This document shows positions 1 to 8,788 of a DNA stretch of 64,000 nt, in pieces. Under the pieces are notes generated by a model, which ran no database searches, had not been told where the DNA came from, and saw nothing but the letters and a program-made list of their open reading frames with translations. Each line of letters opens with the position of its first letter. Position 1 is the stretch's first letter. This stretch comes from Clostridiales bacterium (lineage in GTDB: Bacteria > Bacillota > Clostridia > Oscillospirales > Oscillospiraceae), in the NCBI GenBank assembly GCA_019418025.1, contig DYCR01000003.1, positions 1 to 64,000 of the forward strand, given 5' to 3'. Made by a program: the position numbers and the translations under genes.

Positions 1-1
1 C

Positions 2-85
2 GGTAAACTGAAAGCATATAAAAATGGCAGAGTGTGGCGGATCCCGAAAGAGTCAATAAAAGAATATATTTGTAGCAAGATATAA
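2..85 (+). CDS. Excisionase-like HTH protein, C-terminal fragment
   Basis: The window begins inside this frame. The 27 visible residues include GRVWRIPKESIKEYI and end at TAA (83-85). This is the typical end of the small MerR-like HTH_17/excisionase family, in which a wing lysine/arginine stretch is followed by a short helix. Such proteins control excision of integrative elements or act as small DNA-binding adaptors. The start and most of the helix-turn-helix lie outside the window. Its position at the edge of an AT-rich island suggests that the island is, or was, part of an integrative element. The family call rests on a short fragment. Confidence 0.55.
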   Translation, partial: GKLKAYKNGRVWRIPKESIKEYICSKI

Positions 86-160
86 AACTTCAATCATTTA
101 CGCATAAATGTGTCGTATATAAATGATACATCAGAATAAGACACATAGCCTGATAACAAA

Positions 161-204
161 ACACGGTCTATGCCCTAATACTAGGGGCATAGACCGTGTT
201 TTTT
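161..204. terminator. Strong intrinsic terminator between convergent genes
   Basis: A 15-bp stem (161-175 pairing with about 185-199) with a short loop is followed on the plus strand by a run of T (199-204). It can end the plus-strand HTH gene and sits directly at the 3' end of the minus-strand SUKH gene. Confidence 0.85.
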
Positions 205-613
205 ATTTATTTCTGGCGAGGCAAATATCAAGGTATTCCTCCAGTGAATTGCACAAAAGTGCCTTATTTCCGCATTGATAGGAGTATATCTTTCCTGACT
301 CATCCATAAGAGTTAATATCCCATCTATGCCAACATTTTCAAGCACGAAGTATTTTTGAGGGAATGTGCGATCTAACTGTCGTTCTCTGATTGTGGCATC
401 GACAACATTCAGTGCCCCCTCCACATTTAACCCTGTCCATTCCGTAGCATAAAAGCTTACTACACCAAACATTTTGACATATTCAATGTATTCAAGAGGA
501 AACTCTAGATTAAGTACTTTTTGAGCCTCTTTTATCTGTGAGGTTACACAGCCTTCAAGATGCAGTAAATTAGGAACACCATTTAATTTATTTACTATGT
601 TACTCACCATCAT
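203..613 (-). CDS. SUKH-family (SMI1/KNR4) immunity protein
   Basis: A 136-residue cytoplasmic protein with the SUKH signature: an amphipathic helix followed by LNLEFPLEYIEYVKMFG near residues 34-50, then an alpha/beta core rich in aromatic residues and a C-terminal helix (EEYLDIC). SUKH proteins are the commonest immunity proteins of polymorphic nuclease toxins, and LHH/HNH toxins are among their usual partners. The gene overlaps the toxin gene by four bases in an ATGA arrangement (610-613), so toxin and antidote are translationally coupled. The second ATG (608-610) has better spacing from the GGAG upstream and may be the true start. Direct neutralisation of the adjacent nuclease is inferred from family and position. 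Confidence 0.85.
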   Translation of the reverse strand: MMVSNIVNKLNGVPNLLHLEGCVTSQIKEAQKVLNLEFPLEYIEYVKMFGVVSFYATEWTGLNVEGALNVVDATIRERQLDRTFPQKYFVLENVGIDGILTLMDESGKIYSYQCGNKALLCNSLEEYLDICLARNK

Positions 614-1323
614 TCACTCCTTACTGAATAAGCTCTTTCCTGCCAATGGGCTGCTCTCTCGTTGCCAAAAGCGAGGCGGTCAATTTCACTTTCTTTTGTC
701 TTATCATGCAGAATCGTATCATTTCCTTTTCCCCGATGCTCCTGCATAGAAAGTTCTGCAAGAGGGCTATCATTATGCTGACCAATATGATGCAATTCAA
801 GAGGATGACCATCAGAATTGAGAGGCGCAAGCCCTTGCTTTGCACGTTCAGAGTTGCTTCTGCCAAACGGATCCTTTTGTGACCAATCAATATCAGGACG
901 AATCAAACATTCCTTCTCGCCAACACGCACTTCAACAAGCCCAGTTTTTTTATAAATTTCAGCTTCTTCTATGGAGTCGATGTTATCGATGATTTTGTCA
1001 GACCAGTCAGTTTCTTCTTTCAGTTTGGCCTTCTCTTCCTCTGCAAGTCCCTCTTTAGCATTTCCCTGTTCCAGATCAGCGCAAGATTCACTATTGTCGC
1101 GCATTCTTAAATTCTCTTTCATAGTTGACTCCAGCTGCTCCGGAGTCGAGAATTTAACTTCGTCGAGCTTGGAGTTCAGAAAATCTCTTACCGAGAAACG
1201 CTCTAGTGATTCGCCTGAGATTTCAGAAGCCTCACCTATCACTGTTTCCGTTTTTTCGACTCTAATACCAGAATCAACTCTAGCTTTCTCCGAAATATCG
1301 GTGGACATATCAAAAGATAGCAC
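610..1323 (-). CDS. LHH-type HNH/Endo VII nuclease toxin
   Basis: A 237-residue protein. The C-terminal third (about residues 120-237) is an HNH/Endo VII nuclease of the LHH type: ELHHIGQ with His178-His179, then His183, EHR (His196) and LHD (His206). These are the metal and catalytic histidines of that toxin family. The first 115 residues are acidic, charged and predicted helical, with no signal peptide and no recognisable delivery domain such as RHS, LXG or PAAR. The likely start is GTG (1321-1323), with AAGGTG six bases upstream. It lies four bases after the HerA gene and overlaps the SUKH gene. It probably cuts nucleic acid. Whether it is exported to rivals or acts inside the cell as an abortive-infection effector cannot be read from sequence. 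Confidence 0.85.
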   Translation of the reverse strand: MLSFDMSTDISEKARVDSGIRVEKTETVIGEASEISGESLERFSVRDFLNSKLDEVKFSTPEQLESTMKENLRMRDNSESCADLEQGNAKEGLAEEEKAKLKEETDWSDKIIDNIDSIEEAEIYKKTGLVEVRVGEKECLIRPDIDWSQKDPFGRSNSERAKQGLAPLNSDGHPLELHHIGQHNDSPLAELSMQEHRGKGNDTILHDKTKESEIDRLAFGNERAAHWQERAYSVRSE

Positions 1324-1327
1324 ACAA

Positions 1328-4300
1328 TCACCTTCCCTTCAAGTAGGATTTCACATCTTCAGAAAAATTTCGTGATTTTGTAACTAAAAATTCTTCTGTA
1401 ACGTCATCGATTCTTTTCCCGCATACATAACTTTTTGAGACAAGGGCAGATACTATCTCAACGGATCTCTTGGAAGGTCTCTTACAGTAAAAGATCTCCA
1501 ACTCACTGTGCAGATTTGATAAACGAACTTCTGTGGAACCTTCTATGGAACCTTCTATTATGGTATTAGCAATTAAATCGACCAGTGTATCGCTGGGCAT
1601 TTTATGATTACTATAAACACCGGAAACCAATAAGGAAACAACAGAATCAGATATACATTCAAGAATACACTTTTTCTTGGAAACCCCTGGACTAAGTGCA
1701 ATTCCATTTTTTGTAAGTTTGGAGGCAATTTCTTCGCACCCCTCGTGGATACCACCAAAAATCTTGTCAGAATTCCCCATGTACATCAAGCTATTTAATA
1801 CTTTGATGGCCCAAACGGAAATCTCAGCCGAGAGATTGTTTTGCACAACACTCTTACTGATCCTGTACATTTTATCTGACAGGTCTTCACAGTATAGTCT
1901 TACATCTAAAACGGTTCTAGCATCAACCTTCCCCAGCTTTACAACGACCGGCTGGACCATTCCTTCTTTATGGCAGAGAGCATAACCGACCTTGCTATTG
2001 CCGAGGTAAATAGCATCTTCCGGATAAATCCCCATAGTAGTAGCAAGTGCCTTTTGGTCATCTTGAGCAACAATACGATGAACAATCTTATTGGAAGAAT
2101 TCTTGATAACATCCGGGGCCAGTTTGCTTGGAATTTGTTCTGCTATAATAACACCCTGACCATACGAACGCATCTCTGCAAGCATATTCGTAAAATGCTC
2201 AACCGCTTTTCCCTTTGGGTTCCCCAGCTCTTCGTTGTTTTCGCTTGAAACATTTTTAAGGAGTCTGTGGGCTTCCTCGATTACAAGCAGATGCTTTAGT
2301 TTTGATTCAGAACTATTGTCCAACTCTTGATGTACCTGTCGATATTCGTTGATATAAATAATTAGCAGACCCAGAGCAAATGCTTTATCCGCATCGTCAG
2401 ACAATCCCTCAAGTTCTAGAACTGAGTCGTTACTTAATAAGCTTTCAAAATCAGGAAACGCTGTTGTATTAAACATGTATCCTTTTGTTCCCACACACAG
2501 ACTATCTATTCTCGCCTTGATTGCGCCCTGAATATTGCCCTTAACCTCGCCCTCGTAGGTCATCTCATGGTTGATATAATGGTCAATCTCATCTTTCAGA
2601 TCCTGCATAGACGGAAAAAGGTAAGAATGCGCCTTCATCGAATAGTGTTTATGCATCTTTTCTGAATCAAACAAGTCTTGCAAGCTATCGGTATTGCTCA
2701 AGTAGGGATGGAACCCCAAGATAAGGTTCCATCCTTTTTTCTCATATACTCTGTTCAAGCATTTTTCCAAAATATATGGCATTGGACCATAAAAGGCAAA
2801 GGATGCGCAGAAAAGATCCCTTAATAAATCGATATGCTGCTGAGGACTAATGCCCAATGGCACATAGAAAGGATTCAGTCGCAAGCAATTTATTTCCGGT
2901 CGCCCCAAAGTATACACCGTCACATCTTTCGGAATATTGCGGTATTCTTTTTTTGCCGGTTCAATGACTAAAAACGGTTTATCAATACTGGTTAGGATCT
3001 TTTTCACTGTGTTGGTTTTTCCGCATCCCGTAATACCACAAACCAGTGTATGTTTGTTCAGATCCTCATCACTCAATCCAAACGGCATGTTGGGGAGCGG
3101 TCTATCATATTCACAGACTACACCGAGTGGATGGTCACCATCGGAAAAATTGTAGTTTAACGCATACGGACGATCGCGATGCAATTCAAATCCTATGGTA
3201 TTATCCTCAGGAAGCGTGCAGATTGCACACAATTCTTCGGAAGTAAGAATACTGCATAACGGACTGCCCGCGAATCGATCCGAGAAAAAATCCTTCGGAA
3301 TCATAAGCTGCTGGGTATGAATTTTATCCGCCGGCAGATTTTTGCCAATGCAGGAATCTTTATAGCCGAAAACAACCGGTGGGAGGACTTCCGGAACACC
3401 AGATACCATTTCGCTATATAAGCTTCCCTGAATGATTTTGCTGGTAATCTCAGAATCAGATGAAAAAGAGGTTACAGTTTTCCACATTCCGATGCTGCGC
3501 CCAGTTTTTAACCGCTGCATTGCTATGTCTGCCATATTCATCAATTCGATCGCAAAACCATTCTGAATTTCGCCTGCGATAGATTGATTTTTATTAATTG
3601 TTACTGCAATTGCATCGCTATAACCCTGTGAATAAGTATCTGAGGTGCCCCTTACCTTACCTCTGCCGATTCCAAAAATACCTCCTAATCCTCCTGTATG
3701 AAAACCCGTACTGGAGCTATTTTGATTACCATGACTCACACTATAATTATCGCTATGGGTTTCCGTGTTAGCCGAACCATTTTGAAAAGACAAGGACCTC
3801 TTTGAAATAGCAAAACTTTTATCCTTAATTCTAATTGCGTTTCCAATTAAATTCTGAATTTCATCCGGAGGAACTGGTTTACACATGACCATGATGGTGT
3901 AATTCTGCCCATTCAAACTCCGCATCAGCGAAGTCAGTTCCTTGCGTTGAAGTTGTCCGTCGATTTTTAGTGCAGGGGTTCCTGCAATACATCCAACATA
4001 GCGATCCTTATCTCTCCAGGTTTCCGCATCCACTTGCACTTGCTGATTCACAAATCTGTTTGTATATTTTTCAATCTTAACACCAGGAAGAAGGCCTTCT
4101 AGCAGAGTCGGAATCACTTCATCGGATGATGAGGGTCCAATACCAAGAACCAAGGATACCGTTCCATTTGCGCTAACAAGTCCATAGCAAACCTCATGGT
4201 TGATGGAATATGCCGTAGTAAATAATTTCTGCATCCGTGAACTAAAAAACTCAAACCGATTCTCTACATCATAAACCCTACATTCGCAGATTTTATAAAA

Positions 4301-4504
4301 ATGGAATTCATTCAGAAGTTCAAGAGAGTTCTCCTGCGGAATATCGATGGCAGACCGAGTATCAGCATAGGCGGGGAAAAATTTTGTAATGAATTCAGTA
4401 GTCTGTCTGCTTAACTCTTCCGTGTCCTTTTCAAAAAGCTCCGCCTGAGATTTTTCGCTTTCAGGAATAGGATCGTTGCTGTATATTTCAAGATCACCCC
4501 CCAT
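1328..4504 (-). CDS. Large HerA/FtsK-superfamily ATPase
   Basis: A 1,058-residue protein. The N-terminal 470 residues match no domain I can name and include a Gly/Ser/Asn-rich low-complexity linker (about residues 245-300). A HerA-type pumping-ATPase core follows: Walker A GITGCGKT at 490-497, Walker B ending in Glu743-Glu744 (LLVIEEAH), then a sensor-like segment (IIAEQIPSKL). The last 200 residues form a helical tail. HerA/FtsK enzymes move DNA or polypeptides as hexameric rings. No transmembrane segment is obvious. It is far longer than the 500-600-residue HerA proteins of known SIR2 or DUF4297 defence systems. A GGGGGTG ribosome site precedes the ATG, and spacing to both neighbours is four bases, so it is co-expressed with the GTPase and toxin genes. 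Confidence 0.85.
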   Translation of the reverse strand: MGGDLEIYSNDPIPESEKSQAELFEKDTEELSRQTTEFITKFFPAYADTRSAIDIPQENSLELLNEFHFYKICECRVYDVENRFEFFSSRMQKLFTTAYSINHEVCYGLVSANGTVSLVLGIGPSSSDEVIPTLLEGLLPGVKIEKYTNRFVNQQVQVDAETWRDKDRYVGCIAGTPALKIDGQLQRKELTSLMRSLNGQNYTIMVMCKPVPPDEIQNLIGNAIRIKDKSFAISKRSLSFQNGSANTETHSDNYSVSHGNQNSSSTGFHTGGLGGIFGIGRGKVRGTSDTYSQGYSDAIAVTINKNQSIAGEIQNGFAIELMNMADIAMQRLKTGRSIGMWKTVTSFSSDSEITSKIIQGSLYSEMVSGVPEVLPPVVFGYKDSCIGKNLPADKIHTQQLMIPKDFFSDRFAGSPLCSILTSEELCAICTLPEDNTIGFELHRDRPYALNYNFSDGDHPLGVVCEYDRPLPNMPFGLSDEDLNKHTLVCGITGCGKTNTVKKILTSIDKPFLVIEPAKKEYRNIPKDVTVYTLGRPEINCLRLNPFYVPLGISPQQHIDLLRDLFCASFAFYGPMPYILEKCLNRVYEKKGWNLILGFHPYLSNTDSLQDLFDSEKMHKHYSMKAHSYLFPSMQDLKDEIDHYINHEMTYEGEVKGNIQGAIKARIDSLCVGTKGYMFNTTAFPDFESLLSNDSVLELEGLSDDADKAFALGLLIIYINEYRQVHQELDNSSESKLKHLLVIEEAHRLLKNVSSENNEELGNPKGKAVEHFTNMLAEMRSYGQGVIIAEQIPSKLAPDVIKNSSNKIVHRIVAQDDQKALATTMGIYPEDAIYLGNSKVGYALCHKEGMVQPVVVKLGKVDARTVLDVRLYCEDLSDKMYRISKSVVQNNLSAEISVWAIKVLNSLMYMGNSDKIFGGIHEGCEEIASKLTKNGIALSPGVSKKKCILECISDSVVSLLVSGVYSNHKMPSDTLVDLIANTIIEGSIEGSTEVRLSNLHSELEIFYCKRPSKRSVEIVSALVSKSYVCGKRIDDVTEEFLVTKSRNFSEDVKSYLKGR

Positions 4505-4508
4505 AGTT

Positions 4509-5117
4509 TCACCCCCTGTTCATCAATTCTGTAACTTTAGCATCATAAAAAGCCTCAACAGAATCAATCCAGAGCATGAAGGATTTTCTTACATTTTGCA
4601 GATATTCTGTCACAATCTGCTCGATACTGGTGTTAGTGGTCGCTCTATTTGATTTAATAACATAAGCCATAATGCCAGCAAGAATTGCTGCGATACCAAC
4701 AGGAATCCAAGTTGACATGCTGATGCTTACGATACCGCCCACGACAACCACTGCACCAGAAGCAGTCAATTCTTTGACAGTTAATTGATCCTTCTTGTAA
4801 TCAATTTCCGATGGAACAGAAAAATCAAACTTTGATTTGATCTCCGACAGAATATCCATCCGATAAAACTCAGCTTTGTGCTGAGCATCAGAAAAATATG
4901 AATCAGATAGTGTGCGTACCATCATCATATTATAAGCACTTGAAAGGAGCATTTTACTTTGGGGGGCAATTTTATTGACCGTGAGTGCAGTGACACGGTC
5001 AATAATATCGGTAGATCTCATACCCTTTTGAATATTGAGATTGGCATCTTGCTGAATACCTGCCAATACTTTGTCAAGCTGCTCCTTGATTTTTTGTTTT
5101 TCACTGCTTTCCAACAT
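4509..5117 (-). CDS. Small membrane-hairpin protein of the dynamin/HerA operon
   Basis: A 202-residue protein I do not recognise. Residues 1-100 are helical and charged, resembling the stalk helices of bacterial dynamins. Residues about 118-154 are strongly hydrophobic with a Pro/Thr-Trp break in the middle, which suggests two membrane passes or a membrane-inserted hairpin. A hydrophilic C-terminal helix follows. It overlaps the upstream dynamin-like gene by 17 bases and lies four bases before the HerA gene. Bacterial dynamins are often encoded in pairs or with a membrane partner. The likely role is anchoring the GTPase or ATPase to the membrane, by inference from context only. Confidence 0.6.
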   Translation of the reverse strand: MLESSEKQKIKEQLDKVLAGIQQDANLNIQKGMRSTDIIDRVTALTVNKIAPQSKMLLSSAYNMMMVRTLSDSYFSDAQHKAEFYRMDILSEIKSKFDFSVPSEIDYKKDQLTVKELTASGAVVVVGGIVSISMSTWIPVGIAAILAGIMAYVIKSNRATTNTSIEQIVTEYLQNVRKSFMLWIDSVEAFYDAKVTELMNRG

Positions 5118-7158
5118 AATTAGTCAACTCTCCCTTCAAGCCCCCTACCTTTACCGCAAGATCTGAGAATGTATTTACCTTAATCTCTAGTTCATCAATC
5201 ATAATATACCGACTTACATTATCCTTCTTTTGTTCTAACAACCGGGCATATTCCGCATTAAGTTCATCACTATGACTTCTCATTTTGTTAAAATATGTTC
5301 TACGGCACTCCCCCACATAGTCTACAACATTATTAATCAGTGCCGGGATAATTTCGTTGTCTAAACGATCATGGATATTATCTGCAATAAGGCATACACA
5401 TTTTTTCAGGTCGCGCTCCGGCACTTTATCAATAGTCTTTCTAAAAGTATGACCACGCTCAATTGTCCTCATTTCGGTACTTTTTTCCTTAGCGTCACTA
5501 TCAATAGCTTCAAAATCGGTTTCGGTAAAATTAGGAGTATATGCCACAGCAGGAATCTTTCCGGGATCGTCAGTATATTGAATTAATTTCCTGTTGCATT
5601 CATCGATGACACGAGCAGCTAAGGACCTCCGAACCTCCACAGTATCATCCATTGCATCCATGGTCATCTTCTTCATTTCACCAAATGTTATTTCCGTAAT
5701 ATCGTCTTTATTCAGGTGGCGAAAGTAATCCAATTGGGCTTCATACTGAGCTTGCCTTTTGGCTGCTTCCTCCATAATAATGCCTTCACCCTGAATATTA
5801 TCTGTATATTTCCTGTAGATTTCCTCGATGCCGGCGCCCATTTTATTACCGATTTCTTGAATTTCATTCTTTTTTTGAATGATTCGATCCTCCAGTGCGT
5901 CAGGATCATCTGCATTCTCCTTTGTATCCGACAGTATCTGTGAGAAGATCCCCTTATAGCGAATGCATTCTTTTTCAAGGTTTTCTAGGAAATAAATAAG
6001 CTGAAGATAATTTGCAACTCGTGCAAACTGTTCAAGGGCCCTCTGCACACTGTTGAAATTAGACTGCTCCTCCATTTTTTCTTCAAATACAGAGAGATTT
6101 CCTTTTGATTTCAGCCAACACTTGCTAGCAGGTGCAAAATCATTGTTCATTTCATCCAGTTTATCAAAATAAGCGTCAATTTTTTCCTCTGTACCCAATT
6201 CATTACACCTGTTTAGGAACAGCTGCATCTTGCTATCCACACAAATGATTCGATCTTCATCGATATCATTCCTGTACATTTCAACCGCCTGTTCTTTTAG
6301 TCTCACGAAATCGGAACCTTGGAGATTAGCTTTGCCGGTCAAAACCAGAAATAGTGTATCTTTTTTCTTTTCACGGCAAGTTGTACGCAGGAAATTCATA
6401 AACGAGGTGGATTCCAGTGCCTGTCCACTCAGCGACTTAACAAAGATGATTGCATTGGCATTGTCCATATAATCTTCAGCAATCTTCCCGACATTTCCTC
6501 CAGCTCCCACGCCAGGACTATCGATGATGGTTATCCCCTGCATTTCTTCCGGGAGGGGATAGGTAATATCCATTTCTGTTACGATCTTTCCCCAAGAAGA
6601 AGATTGCTCCTTGATATATTCACGAATCAGTCCCTTATATTCTTCTTCTCCAATATTGAAGATGTTGTCTTTTAGTTCATCTTCTAAAAAATCCTCTAGC
6701 ACACGATCAGAAGGTTCACTACCACGTTTGCCGTATTTGATCAGAATCTCATTATTGATCGTCGTGATCGGAATCTTTCGATACTTATCTGAGATGGCGG
6801 CATGCCCCGCAAGAAATTCACTGATTTTATCACAGCCATCGATTATCGTCTTTCCGCCGCCAGCAGTTTTCGCCTCCAATCGAAATTGATTTCCTCGGCG
6901 AATCTTAATAATGGCGCTCGTACACTGACGAACATCCATAGGAACAACCTCTTTACCAAGATACGCATTGATAAAAGTAGATTTTCCACTTTTGGCTTCA
7001 CCAAAGACCATAAGGTTAAAAATTTCACTTTTGATCCTTTCGGCCTGTTTGCTGATACTCTCATCTACTTCCTTCCCAATTTTTCGGCAAGCTGCAACAT
7101 AGTTTTCATATATTGCCATCACTTCAGCCTTATTTTGTTTGTAATTCTTGGAAATCAT
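5101..7158 (-). CDS. Dynamin-like GTPase
   Basis: A 685-residue protein with a complete dynamin-type G domain: G1/P-loop GEAKSGKST at 53-61, switch-I Thr80 in RQCTSAI, G3 DSPGVG at 213-218 and a G4-like TGKAN near 274. Long predicted helices (about 380-680) form the stalk, and there is no obvious transmembrane segment. Bacterial dynamin-like proteins tubulate, fuse or repair membranes, and several (LeoABC, DynA) act in toxin or vesicle release or membrane protection during phage infection. It is the second gene of the operon, 43 bases after the WYL regulator, and overlaps the small membrane-protein gene. GTPase identity is clear; its role here is not known. Confidence 0.85.
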   Translation of the reverse strand: MISKNYKQNKAEVMAIYENYVAACRKIGKEVDESISKQAERIKSEIFNLMVFGEAKSGKSTFINAYLGKEVVPMDVRQCTSAIIKIRRGNQFRLEAKTAGGGKTIIDGCDKISEFLAGHAAISDKYRKIPITTINNEILIKYGKRGSEPSDRVLEDFLEDELKDNIFNIGEEEYKGLIREYIKEQSSSWGKIVTEMDITYPLPEEMQGITIIDSPGVGAGGNVGKIAEDYMDNANAIIFVKSLSGQALESTSFMNFLRTTCREKKKDTLFLVLTGKANLQGSDFVRLKEQAVEMYRNDIDEDRIICVDSKMQLFLNRCNELGTEEKIDAYFDKLDEMNNDFAPASKCWLKSKGNLSVFEEKMEEQSNFNSVQRALEQFARVANYLQLIYFLENLEKECIRYKGIFSQILSDTKENADDPDALEDRIIQKKNEIQEIGNKMGAGIEEIYRKYTDNIQGEGIIMEEAAKRQAQYEAQLDYFRHLNKDDITEITFGEMKKMTMDAMDDTVEVRRSLAARVIDECNRKLIQYTDDPGKIPAVAYTPNFTETDFEAIDSDAKEKSTEMRTIERGHTFRKTIDKVPERDLKKCVCLIADNIHDRLDNEIIPALINNVVDYVGECRRTYFNKMRSHSDELNAEYARLLEQKKDNVSRYIMIDELEIKVNTFSDLAVKVGGLKGELTNYVGKQ

Positions 7159-7201
7159 TAACGCACACTCTCTTTCTAAATATATTTATCTACTCATCTA
7201 T

Positions 7202-8218
7202 CTACACATCGCCGTAGATAGATTGCAAATCTGCACATTCTTGTTTCATATCCATTACAAGCTGCTTAGGTTCAAGCACCTTTATCCATTTCCCCTGACT
7301 AAGCAACCACATTTTAATACCTGCTCCAAAAACTTCAGAACTAACAATGTAGCTCCCATCTCTTTCTTCTGTAACCTTTGATAATGGGAGTCTATCCAGC
7401 ACCGCTTCCAAAGACGGTCCAGTATATTTGAATTTGATATGCTGCAATTCGCCACCATGCATGAATTGCGTCCTGTTTTTGTATTCACCTTCTTTGAATC
7501 GATCGGTATAGGCCACGGAGAAAGTCCGATCTGTAATACGAAGCTGTTCGATCCTATCTATCCGGTAAATTGTCGGATACGGATCATTTTTCTTTGCAAA
7601 GTGAGATTTTGTGTCGCTATCCACAATTAATCCCATTAAATAGAAATAGTATTCAGAAAATAGGATTCCTACAGGTTGGATTTCTCTGATTATCGTCTTA
7701 CTTCCTTGTAATCGTTTGTATGTCAAGATAACAGTATGTTTTGAATCAATGGCTTGAACGATTTCCCACAGAAAATCCGCGTTAAAATAGCCGTGTGCCG
7801 GATCAATGTAATGAAACAACTCGTTTTTCAATATTTTCTTAAGTGCTTGACTATCTGTTGTAGATACACTCATACAAAGCAGACGATCGATGATTGAAGC
7901 TAAATCTGCTTTGGTATATGCACGGCTTTCAACTAATATCTTACAAATAGAGAGTAACTCTCCTCTTGTGAGAAACTCATAATTTTGAGTCACAAGACGA
8001 TAACCATGTGCATTATGATCATATTCGATACTCTGACTCATTCCACTTTCTCGCAGTTGTTCAGATAAGAATGCCCTGATCGTGTCTATATCTCGCTGAA
8101 TAGATCGCTCATTTACATTATAGAGTAAAGCCATTTCATGTTTTTTTACTACTTTTCCTGACAGAAATGCACGATAAAGTTCAAGGACACGGTTACTTTT
8201 GGGACTGGACATACTCAT
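7202..8218 (-). CDS. WYL-domain transcriptional regulator
   Basis: A 338-residue protein. The N-terminal winged helix (residues about 10-60, with NERSIQRDIDTIRAFL as recognition region) is followed by a WYL domain (about 150-235, ligand loop around YYFYLMGLI and the IYRIDRIEQL strand) and a C-terminal WCX-like extension. WYL regulators commonly control bacterial defence islands and sense nucleic-acid or nucleotide ligands. It is the promoter-proximal gene of the operon, with AAAGGGAA before ATG. This fits autoregulation that keeps the toxin module silent until a signal appears. Its operator may be the inverted repeat at 8339-8373, although that site could instead serve the divergent XRE gene. 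Confidence 0.85.
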   Translation of the reverse strand: MSMSSPKSNRVLELYRAFLSGKVVKKHEMALLYNVNERSIQRDIDTIRAFLSEQLRESGMSQSIEYDHNAHGYRLVTQNYEFLTRGELLSICKILVESRAYTKADLASIIDRLLCMSVSTTDSQALKKILKNELFHYIDPAHGYFNADFLWEIVQAIDSKHTVILTYKRLQGSKTIIREIQPVGILFSEYYFYLMGLIVDSDTKSHFAKKNDPYPTIYRIDRIEQLRITDRTFSVAYTDRFKEGEYKNRTQFMHGGELQHIKFKYTGPSLEAVLDRLPLSKVTEERDGSYIVSSEVFGAGIKMWLLSQGKWIKVLEPKQLVMDMKQECADLQSIYGDV

Positions 8219-8338
8219 AGTGTTCCCTTTCCGTAGTGTAGAGCATATACTTCTATCTTTAAATATAGCAGCATAGTTGGACAGTAATTGTCATCTCCTT
8301 AAAAATCTGCCCCGCACTTTCTACTCTCTCATTATGTC

Positions 8339-8373
8339 GTATTACCAATTTATTCCATTATATTTGGTAATAC
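8339..8373. promoter_or_regulatory. Perfect 10-bp inverted repeat between WYL and XRE genes
   Basis: The arms GTATTACCAA (8339-8348) and TTGGTAATAC (8364-8373) are separated by 15 bases. The site lies in the 210-bp divergent intergenic region, just upstream of the XRE gene. Arm length and centre-to-centre spacing of about 25 bp fit an operator bound by a dimer. Which regulator binds is unknown. Confidence 0.5.
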
Positions 8374-8428
8374 CAGATAAATCAAGTAGCTTTCTCCATA
8401 TAATGACCTTATATAGGAGGTGGGTAGC

Positions 8429-8674
8429 TTGAAACCAAGGAAACTAGAGCTTGGCAATCGGAACCTAATTGGTGCCCGCGTTACCGAAGCCAGAAAAAGT
8501 CATGGAATGAAACAAGTAGAGCTACTTGCCAAATTGCAACTAGCCGGGGTGGATTTAAGCGTTCCTGCACTTTCGCTGCTAGAAGGTCAAAAACGTCCGG
8601 TATCTGATATTGAATTAAATGCCCTAGCAGACATCTTGAATGTGTCTGTGGACTGGTTATTGGGCAGAAAGTAA
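8429..8674 (+). CDS. XRE-family HTH regulator
   Basis: A protein of about 81 residues that is almost entirely a Cro/CI-type helix-turn-helix: RVTEARKSHGMKQVELLAKL, then PALSLLEGQKRPVSDIELNALADIL. The start chosen is TTG at 8429, because AGGAGG (8415-8420) is eight bases upstream; the in-frame GTG at 8420 overlaps that ribosome site. It is transcribed divergently from the WYL gene and converges on the AlbA_2 gene. It probably regulates one or both flanks of the island. A strong hairpin follows its stop codon. Confidence 0.85.
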   Translation: MKPRKLELGNRNLIGARVTEARKSHGMKQVELLAKLQLAGVDLSVPALSLLEGQKRPVSDIELNALADILNVSVDWLLGRK

Positions 8675-8675
8675 G

Positions 8676-8728
8676 AAAACATCCACCCTTAGATGAGCAC
8701 AACAGCTCACACAGGAGTGGATGTTTTT
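8676..8728. terminator. Terminator between XRE and AlbA_2 genes
   Basis: An 11-bp outer stem (8676-8686 with 8717-8727) encloses a second short stem (TGAGC/GCTCA) and ends in T residues on the plus strand, with a mirrored T run on the minus strand. It can serve both convergent genes. Confidence 0.8.
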
Positions 8729-8788
8729 CGTTGACGATACTGACTGCTCTTTGGCTGAAATAGGCAAGCCAAATGCAGCGGACTTTTA

